DNA of 64,000 bases, taken from contig NZ_JBHUIO010000005.1 in the NCBI RefSeq assembly GCF_042682745.1, positions 1,178,001-1,242,000 of the forward strand, written 5' to 3'. Both the position numbers and the translations under genes were made by a program. Source of the DNA: Tumebacillus_A lipolyticus. GTDB taxonomy: Bacteria > Bacillota > Bacilli > Tumebacillales > Tumebacillaceae. Positions 17,037 to 25,402 of this stretch are shown here, in pieces. Every line of letters begins with the position of its first letter. Positions within the stretch are counted from its first letter, which is position 1. The notes beneath the pieces were generated by a model. The model ran no database searches. It worked only from the letters and a program-made list of their open reading frames with translations, and was not told where the DNA came from.

Positions 17037-17612
17037 TCAGCGCAATGCCTGAGCTGTCGAGCGCATTAAACTCATCAGTTGCGTCGCCATGTACTTGGTC
17101 GAATATTTCATGTCATTTCGCAACCACCACGCCACCATGCCCGTATAGGCTGCCGAAACATAATGCAGAAAAAAATCGAACGGCACCTCCCTTTCCCCCT
17201 GTGGGAGCAGAATGTCTTTAAATTTTGAAAGCGCGCTTCGCATGACTTTTTCCAAATAGAACTGAAAGTGTGGGAAACCCTGCTCACTGAGCATCACCCG
17301 GTAGAAATCGCAGTGCTGGGCAAAATGTTCGAACATCCGCACCAGCGTCTGCCGCGAGTCCTCTTCCTGAAAAGTTTGCTCATGCCCTTCGAAACAGCCC
17401 ACCAACTGTTCAAAGACTTCTCTTCCTGTCTGCCGCAATAAATCCTCCTTGTCCCGGTAATGCTTGTAGAACGTCGAGCGGTTGACAGTCGCCCGCTCGG
17501 TAATATCGCGAACTGTGAGGCGCTCGTAGCCTTTTTCCGCGATCAAAGAAACCAATGCTTCGCGCAAAAGCTGGCGGGATCGTTTGATGCGGGCATCGAG
17601 TTTTGCTTCCAT
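17037..17612 (-). CDS. TetR-family regulator
   Basis: About 191 residues. The N-terminal helix-turn-helix is clear (LTVRDITERATVNRSTFYKHYRDKEDLL, split here over residues about 33-60), with a C-terminal ligand domain resembling the TetR_C_7-type group. It is divergent from the P450 gene, with 180 bases between; TTCC-N8-GGAA at 17655-17670 is one palindrome that could be an operator. The start is the ATG nine bases after GAGGAGG. Likely role: repressor of the P450 gene and itself (inference). Confidence 0.88.
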   Translation of the reverse strand: MEAKLDARIKRSRQLLREALVSLIAEKGYERLTVRDITERATVNRSTFYKHYRDKEDLLRQTGREVFEQLVGCFEGHEQTFQEEDSRQTLVRMFEHFAQHCDFYRVMLSEQGFPHFQFYLEKVMRSALSKFKDILLPQGEREVPFDFFLHYVSAAYTGMVAWWLRNDMKYSTKYMATQLMSLMRSTAQALR

Positions 17613-17720
17613 GAAGGTCATCCTCCTCACGAGACATATTGATTGTGTCGTTTATTCCGTCATTATGGAACAGATCCCCACAAAGCGTCTGATATCCGAC
17701 AGTTTTTGGAAATTTGTTGG

Positions 17721-17748
17721 TTGTAGTTCAAAACATAAAACATATAAT
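17721..17748 (+). promoter_or_regulatory. Putative P450 promoter
   Basis: TTGTAG (17721-17726), a 16-base spacer and TATAAT (17743-17748), 44 bases before the start codon in a strongly AT-rich stretch. Confidence 0.5.
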
Positions 17749-17792
17749 AACAATTAATAATATACCAATTTTTATAACAAAGGAGGATACTT

Positions 17793-19013
17793 ATGGAAAA
17801 CAAACAAATGCTGCAAACTCGTGGGGCTATCTACGTCCCACCGATCGAGGAGTTCAACACCGAGGAGAAGCGGGCCAATCCTTTCCCCATCTTGAAAGAA
17901 CTTCGTGAAAACACTCCTTTGCGCTACGAGGAATCGACCGGAATGTGGGATGTGTTCCTCTACGAGGATTGCATCCGCATCTTAAAAGACCCCAAGACGT
18001 TCTCCTCCAACTTCAAGCGGGACAACCGAAATGTGGAGAACATCATCAGCGTCGATCCGCCACGTCATCAAGAGTTCCGCGAGCTGGTCAACGGTGTGTT
18101 CACCCCGAAGGCGGTGGCCGACCTCGCGCCGCGCATTCAGGAGATTCTCGACTTGTTGCTGGATCAGGTGATCGATCATGACCGAATCAACACCGTCTTT
18201 GATGTTTCCGCTCCGCTGCCGGTCATGGTGATCGCCGAGCTGCTCGGTGTCCCGGTCACCGACCGACTGTACTTCAAGGAGCTCTCCGACACGCTGGTCA
18301 CCGGGGTTGAAGATGATTCGGAGGTGACCTACCAACGCGTCTTGTCCAAGCGCGAACATGCTCGCCAAACTTTGAATGACTACTTCCTCCACCACTTGAA
18401 CCAGCGCAAAAAACAGCCTACAGCCGACCTGACCTCGAAGCTCTGGTATACGAACGCCGAAAAGCAGGTGCTCGACGAAGAGCAAATCTTAGGTTTCCTG
18501 ACCACCCTGCTCGTCGCAGGTCACGAGACGACGACCAACCTGATCGCGGCGATGGTGCGCGTGCTCTGCGAACAACCGCAGTTTCAGGACCGTCTGCGCA
18601 GCGAGCCGAACCTGATCTCAGGCTTTGTGGAAGAGACCCTGCGCTATTACCCTTCCGTCCCTCGCGTGACCCGCCGCGCGACCACAGATGTGGAGATTCG
18701 CGGTCAGGTGATCAGGGAAGGTCAGCTGATCCAAGTTTGGACAGCTTCGGCAAACCGCGATGCGGCGAAGTTCGAGCATCCTGATCTGTTCGACCCAACC
18801 CGTCAACCGAACGCACATATCACGTTCGGCTTTGGCAACCACTTCTGCCTCGGAGCGCCGCTGGCCAGACTTGAGGCTCAGATTGCCCTGGGGACAATCG
18901 TGAAACGCCTCGGCAACATTCGCCTCGTCGAAGGAGCCAAGATCGAGCCAACGCCATTCCCCTTGTTCACGGCGGTCAAAGAGTACCCGATCACTTTTGA
19001 AGCGCTCCGCTAA
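17793..19013 (+). CDS. Cytochrome P450 (soluble bacterial class)
   Basis: 406 residues, the usual length of soluble bacterial P450s. The I-helix oxygen motif is AGHET (242-246), the ExxR motif is ETLR (281-284), and the heme ligand is Cys352 in FGFGNHFCLGAPLA. There is no membrane anchor, so it needs separate ferredoxin and reductase partners, none of which is encoded nearby. It hydroxylates or epoxidises an unknown substrate, such as a fatty acid, a drug or a secondary metabolite. Divergent from a TetR regulator and upstream of a DrrAB-type exporter on the other strand, it could belong to a detoxification or antibiotic tailoring locus. The AAAGGAGG ribosome binding site is strong and a terminator follows. 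Confidence 0.95.
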   Translation: MENKQMLQTRGAIYVPPIEEFNTEEKRANPFPILKELRENTPLRYEESTGMWDVFLYEDCIRILKDPKTFSSNFKRDNRNVENIISVDPPRHQEFRELVNGVFTPKAVADLAPRIQEILDLLLDQVIDHDRINTVFDVSAPLPVMVIAELLGVPVTDRLYFKELSDTLVTGVEDDSEVTYQRVLSKREHARQTLNDYFLHHLNQRKKQPTADLTSKLWYTNAEKQVLDEEQILGFLTTLLVAGHETTTNLIAAMVRVLCEQPQFQDRLRSEPNLISGFVEETLRYYPSVPRVTRRATTDVEIRGQVIREGQLIQVWTASANRDAAKFEHPDLFDPTRQPNAHITFGFGNHFCLGAPLARLEAQIALGTIVKRLGNIRLVEGAKIEPTPFPLFTAVKEYPITFEALR

Positions 19014-19016
19014 AAG

Positions 19017-19055
19017 AAGAAAGGATCAGGCGTGAGCGGCCTGATCCTTTCTTTT
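19017..19055 (+). terminator. Terminator of the P450 gene
   Basis: Perfect stem AAAGGATCAGGC / GCCTGATCCTTT followed by CTTTTC. Confidence 0.9.
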
Positions 19056-19200
19056 CGCTTCGTGTATTATTTTTTTCAATCGAATCTAAAGGTTGTGCAT
19101 CCCTCAATTGTTTCTCCTATGATAGAATACAACCAGCACAATTGTATAGGCTCCTCAAGGGTGGTCGGCTCATCCCCTGACGAAAGGGGGTGAGATCGGT

Positions 19201-19317
19201 ATGACGGAATTCCAGTCGCTCACTGTGATGATTGCGTTCGGCGCTTTGGTCGCCTCGATCATTTTCGGTTTGCTCACTGTTTTCATCGCCATACTCAAAC
19301 TACTAAAAAAGAAGTAG
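19201..19317 (+). CDS. Holin-like type I toxin (TxpA/BsrG-type), 38 residues
   Basis: ATG with a strong AAAGGGGGTGAG ribosome binding site encodes 38 residues. It has a short polar start (MTEFQSLTVM), one 25-residue transmembrane helix and a Lys-rich tail (KLLKKK). This is the pattern of the 'putative holin-like toxin' peptides of Firmicutes type I toxin-antitoxin loci (for example TxpA and BsrG of B. subtilis), which damage the membrane when not silenced by an antisense RNA. The stop codon overlaps the left arm of a hairpin whose minus strand ends in TTCTTTTTTAG. That placement would let a convergent antisense RNA end inside the 3' part of the toxin gene. A decayed sister copy lies at 3380-3489. 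Confidence 0.8.
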   Translation: MTEFQSLTVMIAFGALVASIIFGLLTVFIAILKLLKKK

Positions 19318-19350
19318 ACCTCCCTTGAGCTTCGACGGCTAAGGAGGTCT
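19316..19350 (-). terminator. Toxin-overlapping hairpin, terminator for a predicted antisense RNA
   Basis: AGACCTCCcTTgAGC / GCTaAGGAGGTCT stem starting in the toxin stop codon. The T run follows only on the minus strand, as expected for a convergent antitoxin RNA that overlaps the toxin message. Confidence 0.65.
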
Positions 19351-19403
19351 CTTCCGCAGTTTTCATGAGCCAACACCCTTTTGGGGTATCAGTTGTGCAA
19401 ATG

Positions 19404-19446
19404 GCCGTAGGTGTTGACAGCACCTATGGTCACTTTTTATTTTATG
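19404..19446 (+). terminator. Terminator of the toxin message
   Basis: CCGTAGGTG / CACCTATGG stem (one mismatch) followed by CACTTTTTATTTTA. A toxin transcript ending here would be about 240-260 bases long. TTGACA inside the loop, 18 bases before TATTTT, could instead read as a promoter; the hairpin plus T run makes a terminator more likely. Confidence 0.6.
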
Positions 19447-19544
19447 CAAGTTCTGTAAGTTGATTCTAACATATGAGCACAGATCGCTTCAAGCGAGACC
19501 TGCTGTAGACCCACCTTACGAAAGCTGTGAAAAGCGCATCCCGT

Positions 19545-20360
19545 CTACGTCCGGCGCATATAGGCGCGCACCGTGAGCGGTGCGAAGACCGCCACGATCA
19601 CCGCCGCACCGATCAGGGTGATCGCAACATCCGTGCCGATCGTGCCGTGATTGGCAAGATCTCGGACGGCAGACACGAGATGGGAGATCGGGTTGATGTT
19701 CACAAACCACTGCAGCCAGTTGGGCATCGTCTCGACCGGTACGAACGCGTTGGAGAGAAAGGTGAGCGGAAACAGCACGATCATCGAGATCCCTTGTACG
19801 CTTGAAGCGGTGCGCGCAATCACGCCGAAAAAGGCGAAGATCCAGCTGATGGCCCAGGAGCACACGATGACGAGCAGCGCGGCGATGGCCACATTCGCCA
19901 AGCCCCCTTCCGGCCGATAGCCCATGATATACCCCATGACTAGGGTGAGCACAGTCGCGATCGCATAGCGGATCGTGTCGGCGAGCAGGGCTCCAGCCAA
20001 AGGGGCGATTCGCGCGATCGGCAGTGACTTGAACCGGTCAAATACGCCCTTTTCCATATCCTCACGCAGTTGGACGCCGGTGACGATCGAGGTGGTGATC
20101 ACAGTCTGCACGAGGATGCCCGGAATGATGATCGGCAGATAACTTTGCACGTCTCCGGAGATGGCACCGCCAAAGATGTAGGTGAACATCAGCGTGAAGA
20201 TGATCGGCTGAAACGTCACGTCAAACAGTTGCTCGGGGGTGCGCCTGATCTTCAGCAGACCCCGATAGGCCATCGTCAACGAGTTGCGAACCGACTGGCC
20301 GAAGCTCGTATAATTTTTCAGCGGGCGAGCTGTCCCCCGCTTCATGGATGTGCTGCTCAT
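19545..20360 (-). CDS. DrrB-type ABC-2 permease
   Basis: 271 residues with six predicted helices and the ABC-2 permease pattern of the daunorubicin-resistance DrrB family, including FQPIIFTLMFTYIFGG (about 52-67) and GVQLREDMEKGVFDRFKSLP (about 95-114). It partners the ATPase encoded immediately upstream, whose gene overlaps it by four bases. Together they form a heteromeric exporter of lipophilic drugs or antibiotics. It lies in the same gap-bounded cluster as the toxin and P450 but on the opposite strand. Confidence 0.93.
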   Translation of the reverse strand: MSSTSMKRGTARPLKNYTSFGQSVRNSLTMAYRGLLKIRRTPEQLFDVTFQPIIFTLMFTYIFGGAISGDVQSYLPIIIPGILVQTVITTSIVTGVQLREDMEKGVFDRFKSLPIARIAPLAGALLADTIRYAIATVLTLVMGYIMGYRPEGGLANVAIAALLVIVCSWAISWIFAFFGVIARTASSVQGISMIVLFPLTFLSNAFVPVETMPNWLQWFVNINPISHLVSAVRDLANHGTIGTDVAITLIGAAVIVAVFAPLTVRAYMRRT

Positions 20361-21388
20361 ACTCTTACCCCCTCTGCTCGGTTCGATGTTTCAGACTCTG
20401 ATGGCGTGCTCTCCTGTACGCCTTGGCCGGTGATGGTCAGAAATACTTCATCGAGAGTCGGCTTCTGCACGCTGATCTCGGCCAGCGAGATACCGCGTGT
20501 ACGAAGAGCGATCAGCAGGTCGGTGACCAGGTCTGCGTCCGCCATCGGCGCAGTGATCCTCCCCGCTTCTGCCGACACGTTAGAGCGGGCCTTCAGCACC
20601 TGTTCGACGATCTGGCGAGCATCTTCGGTGTCCTGTGAGCGCTGGACTCTCAAATGCAGTGACGAGGTGCCGACCGATGCTTTCAGTTCGTCCACCGTCC
20701 CCTCTGCGACGACCCGCCCGCGATCGATCACTGCGATGCGGTCTGCCAGTTGATCCGCTTCATCGAGGTACTGCGTCGTGAGCAGTACGGTCGACCCTGT
20801 CTTCACCAATCGGCGGATCGTCTCCCACATCTGCGCACGGGTGCGCGGGTCCAACCCGGTCGTCGGTTCGTCCAAAAAGATCAGCGGTGGCTGTGCGATG
20901 AGGCTTGCCGCCAAATCCAGTCGGCGGCGCATGCCACCGGAGAAATTTTTCAACGGGCGTTTTGCCGCTTCGGTCAAGCCGAATTCCTCCAGCAACTCGG
21001 CCGCCTTGCGCCGTGACTCCGCACGCCCCAGCCCCAGCAAACGCGAGAAGATGACCAGATTTTCGGTAGCGCTCAACGACTCGTCAACCGACGCGTACTG
21101 GCCGGTCACCCCGATCAATTGGCGCACGATCTGCGGCTCTTTCACCACATCGTACCCGAAGATGCGCGCCGATCCTGCATCCAGACGAAGCAATGTTGCC
21201 AGCATCCGAATCGTGGTGGTCTTGCCCGCTCCGTTCGGTCCCAGCACGCCGTAGATCGAACCGGCGCGGACGTTTAAATCCACGCCATCCACCGCACGAT
21301 TGTCGCCAAAAGTTTTCATCAGTCCACAAGCTTCAACAGCCCATTCACAATTGTCTAGCGCTGTTTGTCTGTGTTTACTCTCCACCAT
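20357..21388 (-). CDS. DrrA-type ABC transporter ATPase
   Basis: 343 residues. Walker A is GPNGAGKTTT (about 53-62), the signature is FSGGMRRRLD (about 148-157), Walker B is LIFLDEPTTGLD, and a C-terminal extension of about 100 residues is characteristic of DrrA. It powers the membrane partner DrrB encoded downstream. The start follows AAAAGGAGGAG. Its promoter region contains the palindrome CTTACATTGTAAG, consistent with control by a TetR-like repressor, although no regulator is encoded in the operon itself. Confidence 0.94.
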   Translation of the reverse strand: MVESKHRQTALDNCEWAVEACGLMKTFGDNRAVDGVDLNVRAGSIYGVLGPNGAGKTTTIRMLATLLRLDAGSARIFGYDVVKEPQIVRQLIGVTGQYASVDESLSATENLVIFSRLLGLGRAESRRKAAELLEEFGLTEAAKRPLKNFSGGMRRRLDLAASLIAQPPLIFLDEPTTGLDPRTRAQMWETIRRLVKTGSTVLLTTQYLDEADQLADRIAVIDRGRVVAEGTVDELKASVGTSSLHLRVQRSQDTEDARQIVEQVLKARSNVSAEAGRITAPMADADLVTDLLIALRTRGISLAEISVQKPTLDEVFLTITGQGVQESTPSESETSNRAEGVRV

Positions 21389-21489
21389 AACTCCTCCTTT
21401 TGTACCGATTGCATGGGATGATATCTAACCGATCTCTCTGATGAACTGTGTAAGGAACGATGACTGTACCCGCCCTGTTTGCGTATTCT

Positions 21490-21523
21490 CTTACATTGTA
21501 AGGAATGCCGAGCGGCTATTATA
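21490..21523 (-). promoter_or_regulatory. drrA promoter -10 and operator-like palindrome
   Basis: Minus-strand TATAAT (21518-21523) is followed 15 bases downstream by the perfect palindrome CTTACA-T-TGTAAG (21490-21502). No good -35 is visible. The palindrome lies between promoter and gene, a repressor position. Confidence 0.5.
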
Positions 21524-21681
21524 CCACCCGCAGAACGAATTCCTTCTCAGTCTCTAGGCGGAGGAGCCTGTTTGGGTTATGGATGTGGTCTTTTTTCGAG
21601 TAGGGATTGGTGAAAAAGAACATCCGCAATTTCTTCCTCGCTTAACAATACCAATCGAGTTCCATTACAGTAAATATTTGG

Positions 21682-21711
21682 TTGACAACCTATTTCATAT
21701 TCCAGTATTAT
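21682..21711 (+). promoter_or_regulatory. Promoter of the first secreted-peptide module
   Basis: Consensus TTGACA (21682-21687), an 18-base spacer and TATTAT (21706-21711), leaving a leader of about 55 bases before the AAGGAGAGG ribosome binding site. Confidence 0.7.
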
Positions 21712-21773
21712 GTAATTGACCGTCGGTTGATTTTACTTATACACAAGAAAATGAACTAAGGAGAGGGTTATCT

Positions 21774-22145
21774 ATGCGCAAAAAAACCATCGCATCCATG
21801 GCGCTTGCATTCGCAATCGTAGGAACTAGCTCAGCCGCTTTTGCAGAAACCCACACGGACACCATGACCTACAACGGAAAAACTATCAATTGCTCCTTGA
21901 CAGGCGATTTCCGTTGGACTGGTCTTGATTACGGAAAGGCAAGAACCGAATGGAGCAGCACCAACAACATCAACAAAGTCTACGTGTATCTGATTGGCGA
22001 TTCAGTATCTAAGTCGGACACCGGCTACACTTGGGCTGAAGCAAATGTTGAGGAAGAGTCCGTATGGGACTTTAACAGCACACACAAACTTCTAGACGGT
22101 ACTGGTACTAATACGCTGGTTTCCAGACAATTGTCTGACTGGTAG
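21774..22145 (+). CDS. Small secreted peptide or protein, bacteriocin-like context
   Basis: 123 residues. A classical signal peptide (MRKK, hydrophobic core, cleavage near SSAAFA/ETHT) leaves a mature part of about 99 residues rich in Thr, Ser, Asn, Tyr and Trp, with a single Cys (in INCSLTG), ending LSDW. I do not recognise the family. It is followed by a very strong hairpin and then by two FtsX-type permeases and an ATPase. The arrangement (secreted small protein, attenuator, dedicated ABC transporter) resembles lactococcin 972-type loci, but the sequence lacks that family's typical motifs. Possible roles are an antimicrobial, a signal, or a substrate of the transporter; all are inference. 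Confidence 0.8.
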   Translation: MRKKTIASMALAFAIVGTSSAAFAETHTDTMTYNGKTINCSLTGDFRWTGLDYGKARTEWSSTNNINKVYVYLIGDSVSKSDTGYTWAEANVEEESVWDFNSTHKLLDGTGTNTLVSRQLSDW

Positions 22146-22155
22146 GACACAAAGA

Positions 22156-22197
22156 ACGCTATAAAGAGTGATCGATGATGATCACTCTTTATAGCGT
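22156..22197 (+). terminator. 18-bp perfect hairpin between peptide gene and ABC genes
   Basis: ACGCTATAAAGAGTGATC (22156-22173) pairs with its full complement (22180-22197) around a six-base loop, starting 11 bases after the peptide stop codon. With no strong T run after it, it probably acts as a partial terminator or 3' stabiliser, giving much more peptide than transporter mRNA. Confidence 0.75.
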
Positions 22198-22231
22198 CTT
22201 CCCATTCATTGAAACAGAGAAGGTGATCGAT

Positions 22232-23380
22232 TTGCGACACAGATCCATGCAGATAATCAGACGTCAATTTATATCTTATCCCGCCCCGACAATTTTCCTG
22301 ATGATCGGTTTTGTGATCTCTTTCCTGCTCATTTCGTTTGGCACCAGCAGCTTTGTTCAACTGAAAAATATGACTGAAACTCGAAATAACAACGTCCCTC
22401 CACATGGGATCGCTTTGAGTCTTTCCATTGGAGAAGGGAACTTCCAATTCGACAAATGGCTTGACTCATTGAATCGATTAGAGAACGATACAGGATTGAT
22501 CTTTACAGGATTGAAAGGGTTTCTCGATGATGCAGATTCCAAAGAGAAGGTCTCATTACGAGCCGAATGGTTCAAATCGGATTTGAACTGGAAGTATATC
22601 CTGATGGAGGGACGCTATTACAGCCCGAAAGAAGTCATGAGCGCTCAGCCGGTAGTGCTGCTCGGCAAAAACCTCCAGAAACTCTCAATTCGCGAGGGGT
22701 CCCGAGATGTCGTCATGGTTTCAGGGAGAAAGTACGAAGTCATCGGCATTCTTGGGAAAAAGAACGAAAAGACAAATTGGGATAACACGATCGTCATGCC
22801 TGTAACCGCCTTGCCAGAAACGACAATCGGTTCGATCGAATCTTCCCGCGCGATCAGCATGATTCTGCATAAAGAAAGCAAACTGCCGATGAAAGAGTTG
22901 TCACTGTTGGAGGACGATCTCAAGCGTGCATACAGCGGCAGTCAAATTCAGGCGGAAGAAGTTCAAAAAGAGTTGGACTATATGAGCACGGCGTTGGCCA
23001 ATCCCGATTTTGTCCAAGTGCTGTCCGTTCTTGTGTATGTGCTTGCTTTGATCAATTCGGTGAATGTAACGTCCTTTTGGATGAACGAAAGAAAATATGA
23101 AATTGGGGTGCGAAAGGCGTTTGGTCATACGAACTTCACGATCATGAAACTTCTCATGGCAGAAATGCTATTGCTGATCTCGATCAGCGCTGTTGGAGGA
23201 ATCGGCATTCATCTGGCGCTCGACATGGGGGTCGGGTCGATTGCAGAGTATACGACGCAATTTTATCTGGAGAACATCATCGTAGCCGTGATCTTCGTGG
23301 CGCTAAGCACATTTCTAACAGCCATCATTCCTGCCCTGAAATGCATAAAGCTTCAGCCGATTGAAGCTTTGAAGAAATAG
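22232..23380 (+). CDS. FtsX/MacB-type ABC permease, module 1 subunit A
   Basis: About 382 residues. One N-terminal helix (TIFLMIGFVISFLLISF) is followed by a large extracytoplasmic domain and three C-terminal helices with the FtsX pattern (NERKYEIGVRKAFGHT before the second helix). It should form a heterodimer with the next permease, energised by the ATPase at the end of the operon. Such MacB-like complexes are mechanotransmitters that expel peptides or confer self-immunity. The start is taken at TTG 22232, eight bases after GAGAAGGTGA; an upstream in-frame ATG lies inside the hairpin. Confidence 0.85.
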   Translation: MRHRSMQIIRRQFISYPAPTIFLMIGFVISFLLISFGTSSFVQLKNMTETRNNNVPPHGIALSLSIGEGNFQFDKWLDSLNRLENDTGLIFTGLKGFLDDADSKEKVSLRAEWFKSDLNWKYILMEGRYYSPKEVMSAQPVVLLGKNLQKLSIREGSRDVVMVSGRKYEVIGILGKKNEKTNWDNTIVMPVTALPETTIGSIESSRAISMILHKESKLPMKELSLLEDDLKRAYSGSQIQAEEVQKELDYMSTALANPDFVQVLSVLVYVLALINSVNVTSFWMNERKYEIGVRKAFGHTNFTIMKLLMAEMLLLISISAVGGIGIHLALDMGVGSIAEYTTQFYLENIIVAVIFVALSTFLTAIIPALKCIKLQPIEALKK

Positions 23381-23395
23381 TATGGAGGAACCAGT

Positions 23396-24673
23396 ATGCA
23401 AGCGCTAAAGATCATCTTTAAATCGCTGTTCAAAAAAAAGATCGCCAGCTTGCTGATCCTGTTGCAGCTGACAATCTCGTTATATATGCTAATCACTTCC
23501 GTCATTCAGATGAACTCGACCAATTTTCAGGAGAACCAATTTGAGAAACATTTCAACAAAGACATGAATACAATGGTTCATTTGACCATTCAGAGCAATG
23601 ACGATTCGAAGCAATACACCAAGTCCTACTTTGATTTGCAAACTTTCATAAGTAACATGCCTGAAGTAAACGCGATCGGCGCGTACGATTTGACCAACAC
23701 TTCCTTTAAAGAACTGGAGACAGATGCAGCCTTCCTACAGTTGAGGAAAAACATTACTGCGGGGACTTTTAAGGAGCGATTTCCCCAAGCTGTGGAATTT
23801 CTCAACGTGGAAGCCGGAGCTTCTAAGATCATAGAGTTGAAGGTGTCGGAGGGCAGAAGCTTTGTCACTTCTGACTTCGAACGCGGAACGAATGTCGCAA
23901 TTCCGTTGTTGTCCGGGGCTGCATACAAAGAGATTCTTCAGATCGGCACAATTCTGACTGACAGCAACACTCAACAAAAGTATCAGGTTGTTGGCTTTCT
24001 GGCAGATAACAGCCGATGGTTCTCAGACAGCAATTATATTCGACTTCCTTTCATCGAGTTGGATGATAAGTTTGTCGCGCCCTTCTCCTATTTAGAGGAA
24101 GATGCCATGTGGCTTCACTCCCGCTCTGACAAACTGTTTTATGAGCTCAAAGACACCCAAGACTTTGAGACGGTAAAAAATGCGATCACGGTCAAGGCAA
24201 AAGCGTTAAATCTCCCGGTCCAGAGCATTACGGTTGCCGATGAGTTGGCAGCGTTTAAAAAGGATAATCAAAAGGAGATCACGTTTATTGTTGTGGTCAG
24301 CAGTGTTTTAGGCTTGATGACACTCTTTGGTCTCGTCTCAGTCATGCTGTCGACGATCGTGGCTCGAAAACGGGAATTTGGTATCCGGATCATGGTCGGT
24401 ACGACCATGCGATATATCCAATTGCTGATCTGGGGTGAAATTTTTGTTTTGACAACCCTGTCATCGCTGATCGCAACCCTCATTCTCTATTTCCAAAAGA
24501 AAAATGACCAACAAGAATGGGCAGGAGTTGTCAATGAAATGAATGATGTGACGATCGAGGTTATGCTGTCGGCGGTGGCCATCGCCTTTGTTTTCAGTCT
24601 CCTCGCATCGTTCATCCCGATCATGCGTTTGCGAAAACTGCAACCAAGGGAAATGGTAGGAGGAATCGACTAA
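23396..24673 (+). CDS. FtsX/MacB-type ABC permease, module 1 subunit B
   Basis: 425 residues with the same plan as the previous gene: an N-terminal helix (IASLLILLQLTISLYMLI), an extracytoplasmic domain of about 240 residues and three C-terminal helices, with REFGIRIMVGTT before helix 3. Sequence identity to its neighbour appears low, so the pair is an old heterodimer rather than a recent duplication. The stop codon overlaps the ATPase start by one base (TAATG), showing translational coupling. Confidence 0.87.
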   Translation: MQALKIIFKSLFKKKIASLLILLQLTISLYMLITSVIQMNSTNFQENQFEKHFNKDMNTMVHLTIQSNDDSKQYTKSYFDLQTFISNMPEVNAIGAYDLTNTSFKELETDAAFLQLRKNITAGTFKERFPQAVEFLNVEAGASKIIELKVSEGRSFVTSDFERGTNVAIPLLSGAAYKEILQIGTILTDSNTQQKYQVVGFLADNSRWFSDSNYIRLPFIELDDKFVAPFSYLEEDAMWLHSRSDKLFYELKDTQDFETVKNAITVKAKALNLPVQSITVADELAAFKKDNQKEITFIVVVSSVLGLMTLFGLVSVMLSTIVARKREFGIRIMVGTTMRYIQLLIWGEIFVLTTLSSLIATLILYFQKKNDQQEWAGVVNEMNDVTIEVMLSAVAIAFVFSLLASFIPIMRLRKLQPREMVGGID

Positions 24674-25398
24674 TGAGTTTGATCGAGTTGAACAATGTCT
24701 CCAAATTCTACGGAAGAGATGAATCGAGGACGGTTGCGCTTGAATCCATCCAAATGAAGGTGGAGGTTGGTGACTTTATTTCGATCATGGGGCCTTCGGG
24801 ATCGGGCAAATCGACGTTGTTAAACATTCTCGGGTGCATGGATGTACCATCTGTGGGGGAGTATCTCCTGAAAGGCCGCTCGCTGAAAGGCGTGGATCAC
24901 AAAGAACTGAGTCACATCCGCAACAAGGTGATCAGCTTTGTGTTTCAACATTTTGCATTGCTGAAAAACTACTCGGTGTACGAAAATGTGGAACTTCCGT
25001 TACTGAACAGAAAGTTATCGACGAAAGAGAAGCGGGAGAAGATCTTCACACAGTTGGAAAAGCTCGGTATCAATAAGTTGTACAAAAAACACCCGACGCA
25101 GCTCTCCGGTGGTCAGCAGCAACGTGTTGCGATCGCCAGAGCGTTGGTCAGTGATGCCGAGATCATTCTCGCTGATGAGCCTACTGGAGCACTCGATCAG
25201 AAAACAGGCAGGGAACTGCTCGAGTTGCTAAGTTCGATCAATGAAAATGAAAGAAAAACGATTATCGTCGTTACACATGACGACAAGGTCGCACAATATA
25301 CCAGGCGGATCATCTCGATCAATGATGGAAGAATAGCTGCGGATGTTGCCAACACCGAAAATCCTCAAGATGTTTTCAAAAATACCTCCAACTTGTAG
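24673..25398 (+). CDS. LolD/MacB-type ABC ATPase, module 1
   Basis: 241 residues. Walker A is GPSGSGKST (about 40-48), then a Q-loop (VFQHFALLKNYSVYENVELP), signature LSGGQQQRVAIARAL, Walker B IILADEPTGALD and H-loop VVTHD. This is the standard ATPase of FtsX-type transporters. It completes the secreted-peptide operon. No terminator is visible; an IS remnant begins within five bases of the stop codon and may have removed it. Confidence 0.95.
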   Translation: MSLIELNNVSKFYGRDESRTVALESIQMKVEVGDFISIMGPSGSGKSTLLNILGCMDVPSVGEYLLKGRSLKGVDHKELSHIRNKVISFVFQHFALLKNYSVYENVELPLLNRKLSTKEKREKIFTQLEKLGINKLYKKHPTQLSGGQQQRVAIARALVSDAEIILADEPTGALDQKTGRELLELLSSINENERKTIIVVTHDDKVAQYTRRIISINDGRIAADVANTENPQDVFKNTSNL

Positions 25399-25402
25399 TG
25401 TG

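Noticed and set aside
19414..19443. TTGACA-18-TATTTT as a plus-strand promoter downstream of the toxin
   Set aside because: The TTGACA lies in the loop of a hairpin followed by a T run, no gene follows on the plus strand, and a terminator explains it better.
21774..22145. Assignment of the secreted protein to the lactococcin 972 family
   Set aside because: Gene context is similar, but the characteristic Trp/Tyr/His pattern of that family is not visible and the transporter is not of the associated immunity-protein type.
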